This document shows positions 7,117-15,066 of a stretch of DNA of 33,996 nt, in pieces. Within the stretch, counting starts at the first letter, position 1; every line of letters begins with the position of its first letter. Under the pieces are notes generated by a model that saw only the letters and a program-made list of their open reading frames with translations, was not told the origin of the DNA and made no database searches. The translations under genes and the position numbers were made by a program. Source of the stretch: JBDSKH01 sp035495435 (lineage in GTDB: Bacteria; Actinomycetota; Actinomycetes; Actinomycetales; Microbacteriaceae); the NCBI GenBank assembly GCA_035495435.1, contig DATJFV010000025.1, forward strand, positions 1-33,996, given 5' to 3'.

Positions 7117-7758
7117 GTGAGCGACGTCGAGACGACACCTGCCGACCCGGCCACCGCATCCGCAAGCGCACCTGCACCGGCAGCCGAAGCCGCAGCCGAG
7201 CCCACGCCGGCTGCAGCGCCGGCGCCCGCATCCGCCTCGGGGTTCGCGGGTCTTCCGCGCTGGCTGCGCATCGCGCTCATCGCGGCCGCGACCGCGGTCG
7301 GGGTGCTCGTCATCGCGGTCGTGATCCGGGTGGTGCTGCAGACGCCGTTCATTCCGCTCGGGCCGACACCCGCCGAGCGGGTCGTTCCGGGTGCGTGCCT
7401 GCTCGAGCCGGGCGAGGCGGACCAGTACACGGTGGTGGCGTGCTCGACGCCGCACCAGCAGCAGGTCATCGCCGAGGTCGATCTCGATTTCCCCGGTGTG
7501 GTGTACACCGCCGACTCGGCGCTTGCCGAGTACGCGCAGCAGACCTGCGACCGGTTGCTGGAGTACCAGCTGTACCTGCCCCACGACCTGAAGCGCACCG
7601 AGTACGCGATGGCTGCGGTGCGCATTCCGAGCCTCGCCGAGTATCAGGCGGGCGACACCCGCACTCTGTGCGCTGTGCTCGACAACCCCGATGTACCGGA
7701 CGAGGGCGGCGCCTCAGCAGATCTCGTCGGCGACCTGTACCAGCCGATCCCCGGCTGA
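7117..7758 (+). CDS. Single-pass membrane protein resembling the septum-formation family
   Basis: The 213-aa product has a cytoplasmic Ala/Pro/Glu-rich low-complexity tail (residues 1-45) and one transmembrane helix (about 50-72, IALIAAATAVGVLVIAVVIRVVL). The extracytoplasmic domain carries VPGACLLEPG, YTVVACSTPHQQQVIAEV and two later cysteines (QQTCDRLL, TRTLCAVL). The GxC ... V-x-C-x-x-PH pattern resembles the septum-formation family and the lipoprotein at 3973-4497. The four cysteines may form two disulfides. GTG start at 7117 with a -10 box 6 bases upstream. Confidence 0.65.
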   Translation: MSDVETTPADPATASASAPAPAAEAAAEPTPAAAPAPASASGFAGLPRWLRIALIAAATAVGVLVIAVVIRVVLQTPFIPLGPTPAERVVPGACLLEPGEADQYTVVACSTPHQQQVIAEVDLDFPGVVYTADSALAEYAQQTCDRLLEYQLYLPHDLKRTEYAMAAVRIPSLAEYQAGDTRTLCAVLDNPDVPDEGGASADLVGDLYQPIPG

Positions 7759-7832
7759 GCCGGCCTCCGGCTGCGCCCGGTCTGGATTGACCTCGGCCGA
7801 ACCCCGACCGCACCCCGACCGGGCCACGACGG

Positions 7833-8309
7833 TCACTCGCCCAGGTGCCGCCTGGTCGACATCGCCCGCTGTGCCTCGCGCTGGTCCTGCCGTTCGCGCA
7901 GCGCTTGGCGTTTGTCGTATTCGCGTTTGCCCTTGGCCACCGCGAGTTCGACTTTGGCGCGGCCGTCGTTGAAGTAGATGCTGAGCGGCACGAGGGTGTA
8001 TCCGCCCTCTTTGGTCTTGTGCGAGATCTTGATGATCTGGGCTTTGTGCATCAGCAGTTTGCGTTTGCGCCGCGGGGCGTGGTTGTTCCAGGTGCCCTCG
8101 GTGTATTCGGGGATGTGCACGGCGTCGAGCCAGATCTCCCCACCCTCGATGAAGGCGTACCCGTCGACGAGGGATGCGCGTCCTTCGCGCAGCGACTTCA
8201 CCTCGGTGCCCTGCAGAACGATGCCGGCCTCGTAGGTGTCTTCGATGGTGTAGTCGTGGCGGGCGCGTCGGTTGGTGGCGACGACCTTCTGGCCCTTTTC
8301 TTTCGGCAC
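7833..8309 (-). CDS. smpB: SsrA-binding protein SmpB
   Basis: This 158-aa protein binds tmRNA and is needed for trans-translation. Family motifs are NRRARHDYTIEDTYEAGIVL, GTEVKSLREGRASLVDGYAF, HIPEY, HAPRRKRKLLMHKAQI and the basic C-terminal tail KGKREYDKRQALRERQ. The GTG start at 8309 has AGGAGG 6 bases upstream. It is the last gene of the ftsE-ftsX-smpB operon, 86 bases behind ftsX. Its RNA partner ssrA lies at 4610-4985. Confidence 0.97.
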   Translation of the reverse strand: MPKEKGQKVVATNRRARHDYTIEDTYEAGIVLQGTEVKSLREGRASLVDGYAFIEGGEIWLDAVHIPEYTEGTWNNHAPRRKRKLLMHKAQIIKISHKTKEGGYTLVPLSIYFNDGRAKVELAVAKGKREYDKRQALRERQDQREAQRAMSTRRHLGE

Positions 8310-8395
8310 GTCGCACCTCCTTGATCTGGCGACTCTGGTGAGGCTCCTGGCGAGCCGCAGCCGACCAGTCTAGCCCGGAGCGTGCGGGCCGCCTG

Positions 8396-9310
8396 TCACA
8401 CCTTCAGGTAGCGCCGGATGGCGACACTGGCCGAGATCGCAGCCAGCAGCGCACCGGCGACCAGCAGCACCGGCACCGTGAGCAGGGCATCGTTGAGGTT
8501 CACGAGCGCCGTCCCGGGAAGCTGGGTGCCGAGGTAGCCCTGCACGAAGAACTGCACCAGTGCGACGATCACGCCACCGGCGAGAAGCGATCCGATGAGT
8601 GCCGCGAGCACCCCTTCGAGAATGAACGGCGTCTCGATGAACCGGTTCGATGCACCCACCAGGCGCATGATGCCCAGTTCGCGCCGTCGCGAGAAGGCGC
8701 TGAGCCGGATGGTGGTGGCGATCAGCAGCACCGCGGCGATGAGCATCAGCCCCGCGATGCACACCGCGGTGAAGGTGGCGGCGTTCATGAGCGCGAAGAT
8801 CGGTTCGAGCAGCCCGCGCTGGTCGGTGACGCTCTGCACCCCGGGCATACCGCTGATCTGGTCGATGATGATCTCGGCCTGGTTCGGGTCGACGAGGTTG
8901 ATGCGGAACGACTCGTTGAGGATGTCAGGCGTCACCAGCTGGGCCGCCGTGGTTCCCGCGAACTGGTCGAGGAAGTTCTTGTAGGCCTGGTCGCGATCTT
9001 CGAAGTCGACCTTCTTGATGTACGGCTTCAGGGTCGCGCCGTCGAGCTGCGCTTGGACCGCGGCCTTCTGCGCCTCAGTGGCCGCGGCCTCGTTGCAGGG
9101 CGCCTCGGTGTCGTAGTCCGAGCAGAGGTAGATCGCCACCTGGGCGCGGTCGTACCAGTACCCCTTGGTCTGCTGAATCTGGCTCTGCAGCAGAATCGCC
9201 GCACCGAAGAAGGTCAGCGAGATGAAGGTGACGAGGATCACCGACACGACCATCGAAAGGTTGCGGCGGAACCCCTGGCCGACCTCGCTGAGGATGAACC
9301 CGAGTCTCAT
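8396..9310 (-). CDS. ftsX: Cell division ABC transporter permease FtsX
   Basis: The 304-aa protein has the FtsX layout. A cytoplasmic N-terminus precedes one transmembrane helix (about 22-43). An extracytoplasmic domain of about 130 residues follows, and the C-terminal half has three transmembrane helices with the signature RRRELGIMRLVGASNRFIETPF. With FtsE it forms a transporter-like complex that activates peptidoglycan hydrolases during growth and division. In actinobacteria the external loop is thought to contact NlpC/P60 (RipC-type) enzymes. A Cys pair in the loop (LCSDYDTEAPC) could form a disulfide. It starts 3 bases after the ftsE stop. Confidence 0.96.
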   Translation of the reverse strand: MRLGFILSEVGQGFRRNLSMVVSVILVTFISLTFFGAAILLQSQIQQTKGYWYDRAQVAIYLCSDYDTEAPCNEAAATEAQKAAVQAQLDGATLKPYIKKVDFEDRDQAYKNFLDQFAGTTAAQLVTPDILNESFRINLVDPNQAEIIIDQISGMPGVQSVTDQRGLLEPIFALMNAATFTAVCIAGLMLIAAVLLIATTIRLSAFSRRRELGIMRLVGASNRFIETPFILEGVLAALIGSLLAGGVIVALVQFFVQGYLGTQLPGTALVNLNDALLTVPVLLVAGALLAAISASVAIRRYLKV

Positions 9311-9313
9311 CGG

Positions 9314-10453
9314 TCAGCGCCTCCCCGGTTCGTTGAGCGGCGGGGGTACGAGCGGTGTGGGCTCGTCGGGTAGATCGTCGGATGCCGGGGCCGGCTTCAC
9401 GTGCGGCTGCGGCTGCGGGCGGTTGGCGAGCGGCACCTCGCGCACGTTGGTGACGGCGGGCTCGACCACGGTGATAGTGCCGGTGTTGGCCGCCGGTGAG
9501 GGGGTCTCGGCGGGCGCGTCGCGTTGCGCGGGCGCGTCGCGCTGCTCGGGCGCGTCGCGTTGCGCGGACGCATCCGGCTGGGTGGTCGCGGCGCTCCGGG
9601 TGGACGCGACGGGGTGACCGGGCACGCTGGGCTCTGGCTGGGGCGGTCGTGCGAACGGCGACGTGACGGGCGCAGGTTCGGCGGGTGCGAATCCGGCGTC
9701 TTCGATGATGCTGTCGACGGTCTGGACGGGGCGGGTCGGCTGCTGGGGCTGCCGGATGACGGGGACGGCCTGGGTCTGGTAGCTGCCACCGCGTTCGTCG
9801 CGCACGATCTGGCCACTGACCAGTTCGATGACGCGGCGTTGCATCTGGTCGACGATGCCGACGTCGTGCGTGGCCATCAGCACCGTCGTGCCGTTGGCGT
9901 TGATCGCCGACAGCAGCGTCATGATGCCGGCGCTGGTGCTGGGGTCGAGGTTTCCGGTCGGCTCGTCGGCGAGGAGCACCGCCGGTTTGTTGACGACAGC
10001 ACGGGCGATCGCGACGCGCTGCTGCTCGCCTCCGGAGAGTTCGTGCGGAAAGCGCTGCTGCTTGCCCGCGAGCCCGACCATCTTGAGCACGTCGGGCACC
10101 GCCTCTTGGATGAACCCTTTGCTCTTGCCGATCACCTGCAGGCTGAATGCGACGTTGTCGAACACGGTCTTGTTGGGCAGAAGGCGGAAGTCCTGGAACA
10201 CGACGCCGAGGTTGCGGCGGAAGTAGGGGACCTTGCGGCTGGCAAGGGTGTTGAGCTCTTGCCCCAGCACGTGGATCTTGCCCTTCGAGGGCTTCTCCTC
10301 TTTCAGGACGAGTCGCAGGAAGCTCGACTTGCCCGATCCCGACGCGCCCACCAGGAAGACGAACTCCCCTTTGAGCACTTCGAGGCTGACGTTGTTGAGG
10401 GCCGGACGCGTCGTGCCGGCATACGTCTTGGTGACCTGGTCGAAGCGAATCAT
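9314..10453 (-). CDS. ftsE: Cell division ATP-binding protein FtsE with long C-terminal extension
   Basis: The first 225 or so residues are a canonical FtsE ATPase: Walker A GASGSGKSS (near 36), Q-loop FQDFRLLPNKTVFDNVAF, signature LSGGEQQRVAIARA (near 139) and Walker B VLLADEPTGNLDP (near 159). FtsE is usually about 230 residues, but this protein has 379. The additional 150 residues are Pro/Ala/Arg/Asp-rich, apparently disordered, and contain three AQRDAP-type hexapeptide repeats. TAGCCT lies 9 bases upstream of the ATG at 10453, so transcription probably starts at the gene and not at prfB. The tail is in frame and ends directly before ftsX, so it is unlikely to be an artefact. Confidence 0.95.
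   Translation of the reverse strand: MIRFDQVTKTYAGTTRPALNNVSLEVLKGEFVFLVGASGSGKSSFLRLVLKEEKPSKGKIHVLGQELNTLASRKVPYFRRNLGVVFQDFRLLPNKTVFDNVAFSLQVIGKSKGFIQEAVPDVLKMVGLAGKQQRFPHELSGGEQQRVAIARAVVNKPAVLLADEPTGNLDPSTSAGIMTLLSAINANGTTVLMATHDVGIVDQMQRRVIELVSGQIVRDERGGSYQTQAVPVIRQPQQPTRPVQTVDSIIEDAGFAPAEPAPVTSPFARPPQPEPSVPGHPVASTRSAATTQPDASAQRDAPEQRDAPAQRDAPAETPSPAANTGTITVVEPAVTNVREVPLANRPQPQPHVKPAPASDDLPDEPTPLVPPPLNEPGRR
9513..9566 (-). repeat. Three 18-bp tandem repeats encoding [A/E]QRDAP in the FtsE tail
   Basis: Units at 9513-9530, 9531-9548 and 9549-9566 are nearly identical. The first and third match exactly over 18 bases and the middle differs at two positions. A degenerate fourth unit follows. 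Each encodes a six-residue Gln-Arg-Asp-Ala-Pro repeat, so copy number can change without breaking the frame. Confidence 0.85.
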
Positions 10454-10537
10454 GGCGACACAAGGCTAGGGACGCCCTCGCGCGATAGTCGGTGCGACAC
10501 CCCTCCCGCCGACTTTCTCAGGAAGTAGCGTTGAACA

Positions 10538-10942
10538 GTGGATGTGCCGCGCTTCAGTCCGACGATCGCCCTGCTCACTTTGGCTCGCGCCGTTGAGGTC
10601 GATGCGGCGCGCATCCTCGAGCCTGTCGGTCTCAGTGTGCGCAAACTGCAACTGCTGCAGCGGCTGCTGTCGACTCCGGGCGCCACGCCCGGCGATCTCG
10701 CCCGCACGGTGGGACTGACCACCGAGGAAGTCGAGCCGCTCCTGCGCGCGATGGTGACCACGGGGTTGATCAAGCACGCCCGCGACGGTGCCCTCTCGGC
10801 CACCAACCTGGGCGAGCAGTCGGTGACGCGGGTCGATGCGGCACTCGCGGAGCTCGATGCGCGCACCTTCGCGGGTCGCGCCGGCCTGGCATCCGAACTC
10901 ATCGACGCCACCCAGCGCCCCCTGGGCGCACCCCAGGACTGA
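10538..10942 (+). CDS. Small winged-helix (MarR-like) protein
   Basis: This 134-aa protein looks like a MarR-type winged helix. A helical N-terminus (ALLTLARAVEVDAARIL) is followed by a helix-turn-helix (SVRKLQLLQRLLSTPGATPGDLARTVGLTTEEVEPLLRAMVTTGLIKH, about residues 33-80) and a short wing with DGALSATNLGEQSVTRV. It matches the family in layout but I cannot assign a ligand or target. The GTG start has TAGCGT 6 bases upstream, indicating a leaderless transcript. It lies divergent from ftsE and, with the HNH gene, separates ftsE from prfB. Confidence 0.6.
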   Translation: MDVPRFSPTIALLTLARAVEVDAARILEPVGLSVRKLQLLQRLLSTPGATPGDLARTVGLTTEEVEPLLRAMVTTGLIKHARDGALSATNLGEQSVTRVDAALAELDARTFAGRAGLASELIDATQRPLGAPQD

Positions 10943-11023
10943 CCGCCCCGCATCCGGCACCGCCGGCCTGAACCCTCCCGCACGCCGCACCCCGGCTCTC
11001 ACCTGCACACCCTCGTCCACCGC

Positions 11024-12319
11024 TCAGACCCGAATCTTCGGCGGCATCGGGATGGCGCTGCGGGATCGTCCCGGCGCGGGTGGCGGGACAGCGAAGTACT
11101 CGGACCCACGCCGGACGATCCGCCAGCCCTCGTTGTGTACGTACATGTGATGGAACCGGCATAGCAGCACTCCATCGGCGATGTCAGTGCGCCCCTGGTC
11201 GCGCACGAATTCGTCGATGTGGTGCGCCTCTGTCCAGCTCGGCGGCCGGTCGCACTCGGGGAAACGGCATCCCCCGTCGCGTGCCGCGAGCCCGATGCGC
11301 TGACGTCGGGTGAACAGCCGCTGCTCACGACCGACATTGACCACCTGACCGTCACTGTCGAAACCGACGGGGACGACACCCGTCTCGCAGACGTGCCGCT
11401 CGACGGTCTCGATCGAGATCGCGTCGGGCTGACCCTCGATCCGCCCGCGGCCCTCGCGACGAGCAAGTGCTTCTCCGCGGACATGCACACGCACGGAGGG
11501 GGCCTTGACCCCGAAGATGACCCCGTCATCCGCCTTGATGGAGATCGCGATCATGTCGACGAACGCGTCGTGGAGCAGCTGATCGGTCGTTCGCGGATCC
11601 GCAACGATGCGATCAACGCGCGCCTGCTCGCCCTTGTCGACAAACCGCGGCCCGTGGCGGCGCGGGGCGGTGACCCGATCGAACGCATCCGTCACGAGCG
11701 CCGCGCTCTCGGGGTCGAGGAGCCCGACCAGTTTTGTCATGCCGTCGGGCTGAGGAAAGAGCTTCAGGAATCGGCGGTCGCGCCGCTGCGCTTCGCGAGC
11801 CGCCACTCCGGCGAGGTCGAGCGCGTCTCGTTCCATCCGAGCACGAGCCGCGACCTTGTCCGCGCCCATGTGTCGAGCGTCGTCGACGAGTCGGGCTGCG
11901 GCCTCGCGCAACTGAGTGGAATCGACAGCGCCGGCCGGGCTGCCGATTCCGGCACGGATGGCACTGGCCGCGTCGACCCCGATCTCACCGGATTCAATGG
12001 CTGCGGTCACCGGCTCAAGCCAGGGCTCTGGTGACGACGTATCGAGCATCTGCCCCACATCGATCAGCGACCGCGCCTGGCGCCCCGATCCTCCGGTCAG
12101 CTTCTGGATCAACTCGTCCGCGGAACGGGCCCCTTCCCGCAGCGCCAACCCTGCGGCTCCATGGGAACGGTCAGACCGCCGACCGATTTCGCCGGCTACT
12201 ACCGCTGCTTCGGCGTCGATACGCCGACGTTCTGCGGCGAGTTCCCTCTGTCGTTCGAGAAGTCGCGCGTCTGGCCAGGCGGCTACGTCTGCGGCAGACG
12301 CGAGAACGGCCGAAAGCAC
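11024..12319 (-). CDS. DUF222 / HNH endonuclease-domain protein (13E12 repeat family)
   Basis: This 431-aa protein has the two-part build of the actinobacterial 13E12 family. An N-terminal helical DUF222 region covers about residues 30-310 (ARLLERQRELAAERRRIDAEAA, GLALREGARSADELI, LVGLLDPESAALVTDAFD). A C-terminal HNH domain covers about 345-410, with CRFPECDRPPSWTEAHHIDEF, LLCRFHH and the closing HNEGW. The Cys/His residues for zinc and the catalytic His pair are intact. I chose the GTG at 12319 because GGAG lies 7 bases upstream and a strong promoter lies at 12365-12393; longer versions would begin inside the promoter or in G-rich non-coding DNA. It interrupts the usual prfB-ftsE-ftsX-smpB order. 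Confidence 0.85.
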   Translation of the reverse strand: MLSAVLASAADVAAWPDARLLERQRELAAERRRIDAEAAVVAGEIGRRSDRSHGAAGLALREGARSADELIQKLTGGSGRQARSLIDVGQMLDTSSPEPWLEPVTAAIESGEIGVDAASAIRAGIGSPAGAVDSTQLREAAARLVDDARHMGADKVAARARMERDALDLAGVAAREAQRRDRRFLKLFPQPDGMTKLVGLLDPESAALVTDAFDRVTAPRRHGPRFVDKGEQARVDRIVADPRTTDQLLHDAFVDMIAISIKADDGVIFGVKAPSVRVHVRGEALARREGRGRIEGQPDAISIETVERHVCETGVVPVGFDSDGQVVNVGREQRLFTRRQRIGLAARDGGCRFPECDRPPSWTEAHHIDEFVRDQGRTDIADGVLLCRFHHMYVHNEGWRIVRRGSEYFAVPPPAPGRSRSAIPMPPKIRV

Positions 12320-12357
12320 GAGATCACTCCAAGGGGTGGGTAAAGTGTGTTCGGCAC

Positions 12358-12393
12358 ATTCGAAAGTATATTCGAATGCGGTGTCGTCGGCAA
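12358..12393 (-). promoter_or_regulatory. Promoter with SOS-box-like palindrome over the -10 of the HNH gene
   Basis: The 20-base sequence at 12358-12377 is an inverted repeat whose ATTCGAA and TTCGAAT arms flank a 6-base centre. It resembles the actinobacterial LexA box TCGAAC-N4-GTTCGA, differing at the two innermost arm positions. On the minus strand its centre forms TATACT (12370-12365), a near-perfect -10 box. TTGCCG (12393-12388) lies 17 bases upstream as a -35. A repressor bound here would block polymerase. The expected leader of about 35-40 bases carries the GGAG site of the gene at 12319. Confidence 0.65.
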
Positions 12394-12628
12394 CCCCCAA
12401 TGAGCCGCTGGGGGGCACGTCACCTGTGAGGGGAAGGACGCCCCCATCACCTGTCAGCGACGCACCGGCCCCGTGCTCAAGCACAGCGCCCGGAAACCCC
12501 CAGCACCCCGCAAAACCCCCACCGCCCGGGAACCCGCCACCCGCGGACCCGCAGCAGCACCCTCGAACCGGCGGCGCCATCCGCAGTCGACGGCACCACT
12601 CGCATCCCGCAGGGACGCCTGCGCGCCC
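12394..12628. other. Non-coding spacer between the HNH gene promoter and prfB
   Basis: With the promoter and leader at 12320-12393 this makes a 309-base gap without a supported gene. The left part contains a spaced direct repeat, TCACCTGT-x-AG, near 12420 and 12449. The right part is C/A/G-rich, Pro/Ala-coding in several frames and without codon-like structure. No terminator with a clear stem was found behind prfB. Confidence 0.5.
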
Positions 12629-13741
12629 CTAGTCGTCGTCGCGCTGTTTGCGCCAGCGAATGCCGGCTGCGATGAACCCGTCGAGGTCGCCGTCGAACAC
12701 GGTGGCAGGGTTTCCGACCTCGTACCCGGTGCGCAGATCTTTCACAAGCTGCTGCCCGTACAGGAAGTACGAACGCATCTGGTCGCCCCAGCTGGCGGTG
12801 ATGGTGCCGGCCAGCTCCTTCTTCTTGGCGGCCTCCGCCTCGCGCTGCAGCAGCAGCAGGCGGGTCTGCAGCACGCGCATCGCGGCGGCGCGGTTCTGGA
12901 TCTGCGACTTCTCGTTCTGCATCGACACCACGAGCCCGGTCGGGATGTGGGTGATGCGCACCGCCGAGTCGGTGGTGTTGACGCTCTGACCGCCGGGCCC
13001 CGACGACCGGAACACGTCGACGCGGATGTCGCCCTCCGGAATCTCGACCTCCTGCGCCTCCTCCATCACCGGGATCACCTCGACCGCGGCGAAGCTGGTC
13101 TGGCGCTTGTCGGCCGAGCCGAACGGGCTGATCCGGGCCAGCCGGTGGGTGCCGGCCTCGACGGACAGGGTGCCGAACGCGTAGGGCGCGTCGATCTCGA
13201 AGGTCGCCGACTTGATGCCCGCACCTTCGGCATAGGAGGTGTCCATCACGGTCACCGGGTACTTGTGCTTCTCGGCCCAGCGCAGGTACATGCGCATCAG
13301 CATTTCGGCGAAGTCGGTGGCGTCGTCGCCGCCGGCGCCCGAGCGGATGGTGACGACCGCGGCGCGGTCGTCGTACTCCCCGTCGAGCAGGGTCTGCACC
13401 TCGAGGTCGCCGATCGACTGCTGCAGGGCGGTGAGTTCGGTCTGCGCCTCGGCGGCGCTCTCGGCGTCACCGTCGCCCTCGGTGGCCAGCTGCACCAGCA
13501 CCTCGAGGTCGTCGAGCCGGCGCTCGAACCCGGTCACGCGGGCGAGCTCGCTCTGCCGGTGACTGAGCGCGCTCGTGATCTTCTGCGCAGCATCCGGGTC
13601 GTCCCACAGGTCGGGAGCGCCCGCCTTCTCGCTGAGGTCGGCGATGTCGGCTTCGAGCTTCTCGACGCCGATCACGGCCTTGATGTCGTCGAAGGTGCGT
13701 CGCAGCGATGCGATCTGGTCGGACAGGTCGAGCTCGATCAT
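12629..13741 (-). CDS. prfB: Peptide chain release factor 2
   Basis: The 370-aa RF2 terminates translation at UGA and UAA. It has the N-terminal helical domain (1-110), the stop-codon-reading tripeptide SPF in RISPFGSADKRQTSFA (near residue 204) and the catalytic GGQ loop in RSSGPGGQSVNTTDSAVR (near 250). The gene is one uninterrupted frame and lacks the in-frame TGA and programmed +1 frameshift seen in many other bacteria. TAGGCT lies 9 bases before the ATG, pointing to a leaderless transcript. In many actinobacteria it is followed by ftsE, ftsX and smpB; here two unrelated genes intervene. Confidence 0.97.
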   Translation of the reverse strand: MIELDLSDQIASLRRTFDDIKAVIGVEKLEADIADLSEKAGAPDLWDDPDAAQKITSALSHRQSELARVTGFERRLDDLEVLVQLATEGDGDAESAAEAQTELTALQQSIGDLEVQTLLDGEYDDRAAVVTIRSGAGGDDATDFAEMLMRMYLRWAEKHKYPVTVMDTSYAEGAGIKSATFEIDAPYAFGTLSVEAGTHRLARISPFGSADKRQTSFAAVEVIPVMEEAQEVEIPEGDIRVDVFRSSGPGGQSVNTTDSAVRITHIPTGLVVSMQNEKSQIQNRAAAMRVLQTRLLLLQREAEAAKKKELAGTITASWGDQMRSYFLYGQQLVKDLRTGYEVGNPATVFDGDLDGFIAAGIRWRKQRDDD

Positions 13742-13817
13742 GGCGGGTCAAGCCTACCGGCGGCGGCGCAGGCACGGCTGCGGGGCCGGCTGCCGCGGCG
13801 GGCGTACGGTGGATGCG

Positions 13818-15053
13818 ATGAGCAGCTCCGAGCGTCCGTTCCGCTGGCGGTCGGTCATCTTCGTCGCTCTGCTGCCGACGGTGCTGTTCTCGATAGGCGA
13901 GGGTGCGATCATCCCGGTGCTGCCTGTGGTCGCCGGAGATGTCGGCGCAACCCTGGCCGTCGCGGGGCTGGTGGGTGCGGCACTGCTGTTCGGCGAGCTG
14001 CTGGGCGACATCCCGAGCGGGGTGGTGGTGGCGAAGGTGGGTGAGCGCGCGGCGATGCTCGGGGCCGCGGTGCTCGCCGCGATCGGAACCCTCACCGCGA
14101 TGTTCGCGCCGAATCCTGTGGTGCTGGGGGTCGGCATCCTGATTCTCGGTATCGCGACGGCGGTGTTCGCTCTCGCCCGCCACGCGCTGCTGACGACCTA
14201 TGTGCCCGTCACGCATCGGGCACGGGCGCTGTCGACGCTGGGCGGCACATTCCGGTTCGGGTATCTGGTGGGGCCGTTCGTGGGTGCGGCGGTGATCCAG
14301 CTGAGCGGGTCGGTCGAGAGCGTGTTCGTGGTGCAGATCGTGTGCTGCGCGCTCGCGGTGCTGGCGCTGATCTTTTTGGGTGATCCGGCGCGGGCATTCG
14401 GGGTGAGCGAACCGGTGGTGAGCACCGGGTCGATCGAGGTGCGGGCCGAGACGCTGGGGCTGTTCGCGACGCTGAAGGCCAAGCGCCGCATCCTGCTCAC
14501 GCTGGGGGTCGGGTCGATGATGGTGTCGGCTCTGCGCGGCTCGCGGCAGGTGGTGCTGCCGCTCTGGGCGGTGAGCATCGGGCTGGATGAGACGACGACG
14601 TCGTTGATCATCGGGGTGGCGGGCGCGGTCGATTTCTCATTGTTCTTCGCCGGCGGCTGGATCATGGACCGGTTCGGCAGACTGTGGACGGCGGTGCCGT
14701 CGATGGTGGGGCTCGGGGTCGGGCATCTGGTGCTGGCGTTCACGCACGAGGCGACGGCGGCTGGGGCGTGGTTCACGGCGATCGCTATGTTCCTGTCGCT
14801 GGCGAACGGCATCGGCGCCGGGATCCTGATGACGCTGGGTGCCGATCTGGCCGACCGGCGCAACCCGGCACCGTTCCTGGGGGCGTGGCGGTTCACGAAC
14901 GACACCGGCGGGGCGATCGCACCGTTGCTGGTGTCGGGGCTGACGGCGCTGGTGTCGCTGTCGTTCGCTGTCGGCACGCTGGGCGTGCTGGGGTTGCTCG
15001 GTGCGGTGATGCTGCGGGTGTTCATCCCGCGGTACGTGCCGCGGCGGCGGTAG
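13818..15053 (+). CDS. Major facilitator superfamily transporter
   Basis: This 411-aa protein has about 12 predicted transmembrane helices in two sets of six, separated by a cytoplasmic loop (about residues 190-220). The loop 2-3 motif is weak (GDIPSGVVVAKVGERAA) and repeated in the second half as GGWIMDRFGRLWTA. The layout fits a drug- or metabolite-proton antiporter, but the substrate cannot be told from sequence. The ATG at 13818 was chosen because TACGGT lies 7 bases upstream, a leaderless promoter diverging from that of prfB. Confidence 0.82.
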   Translation: MSSSERPFRWRSVIFVALLPTVLFSIGEGAIIPVLPVVAGDVGATLAVAGLVGAALLFGELLGDIPSGVVVAKVGERAAMLGAAVLAAIGTLTAMFAPNPVVLGVGILILGIATAVFALARHALLTTYVPVTHRARALSTLGGTFRFGYLVGPFVGAAVIQLSGSVESVFVVQIVCCALAVLALIFLGDPARAFGVSEPVVSTGSIEVRAETLGLFATLKAKRRILLTLGVGSMMVSALRGSRQVVLPLWAVSIGLDETTTSLIIGVAGAVDFSLFFAGGWIMDRFGRLWTAVPSMVGLGVGHLVLAFTHEATAAGAWFTAIAMFLSLANGIGAGILMTLGADLADRRNPAPFLGAWRFTNDTGGAIAPLLVSGLTALVSLSFAVGTLGVLGLLGAVMLRVFIPRYVPRRR

Positions 15054-15066
15054 GGCGGCTCGCGCG

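Noticed and set aside
12394..12628. Coding potential in the spacer between prfB and the HNH gene
   Set aside because: Open in several frames but Pro/Ala low complexity, with no start signal; the HNH gene's promoter and ribosome-binding site place its start at 12319.
12629..13741. Programmed frameshift in prfB
   Set aside because: The frame is continuous from the ATG with no in-frame TGA; it is the unshifted actinobacterial form.
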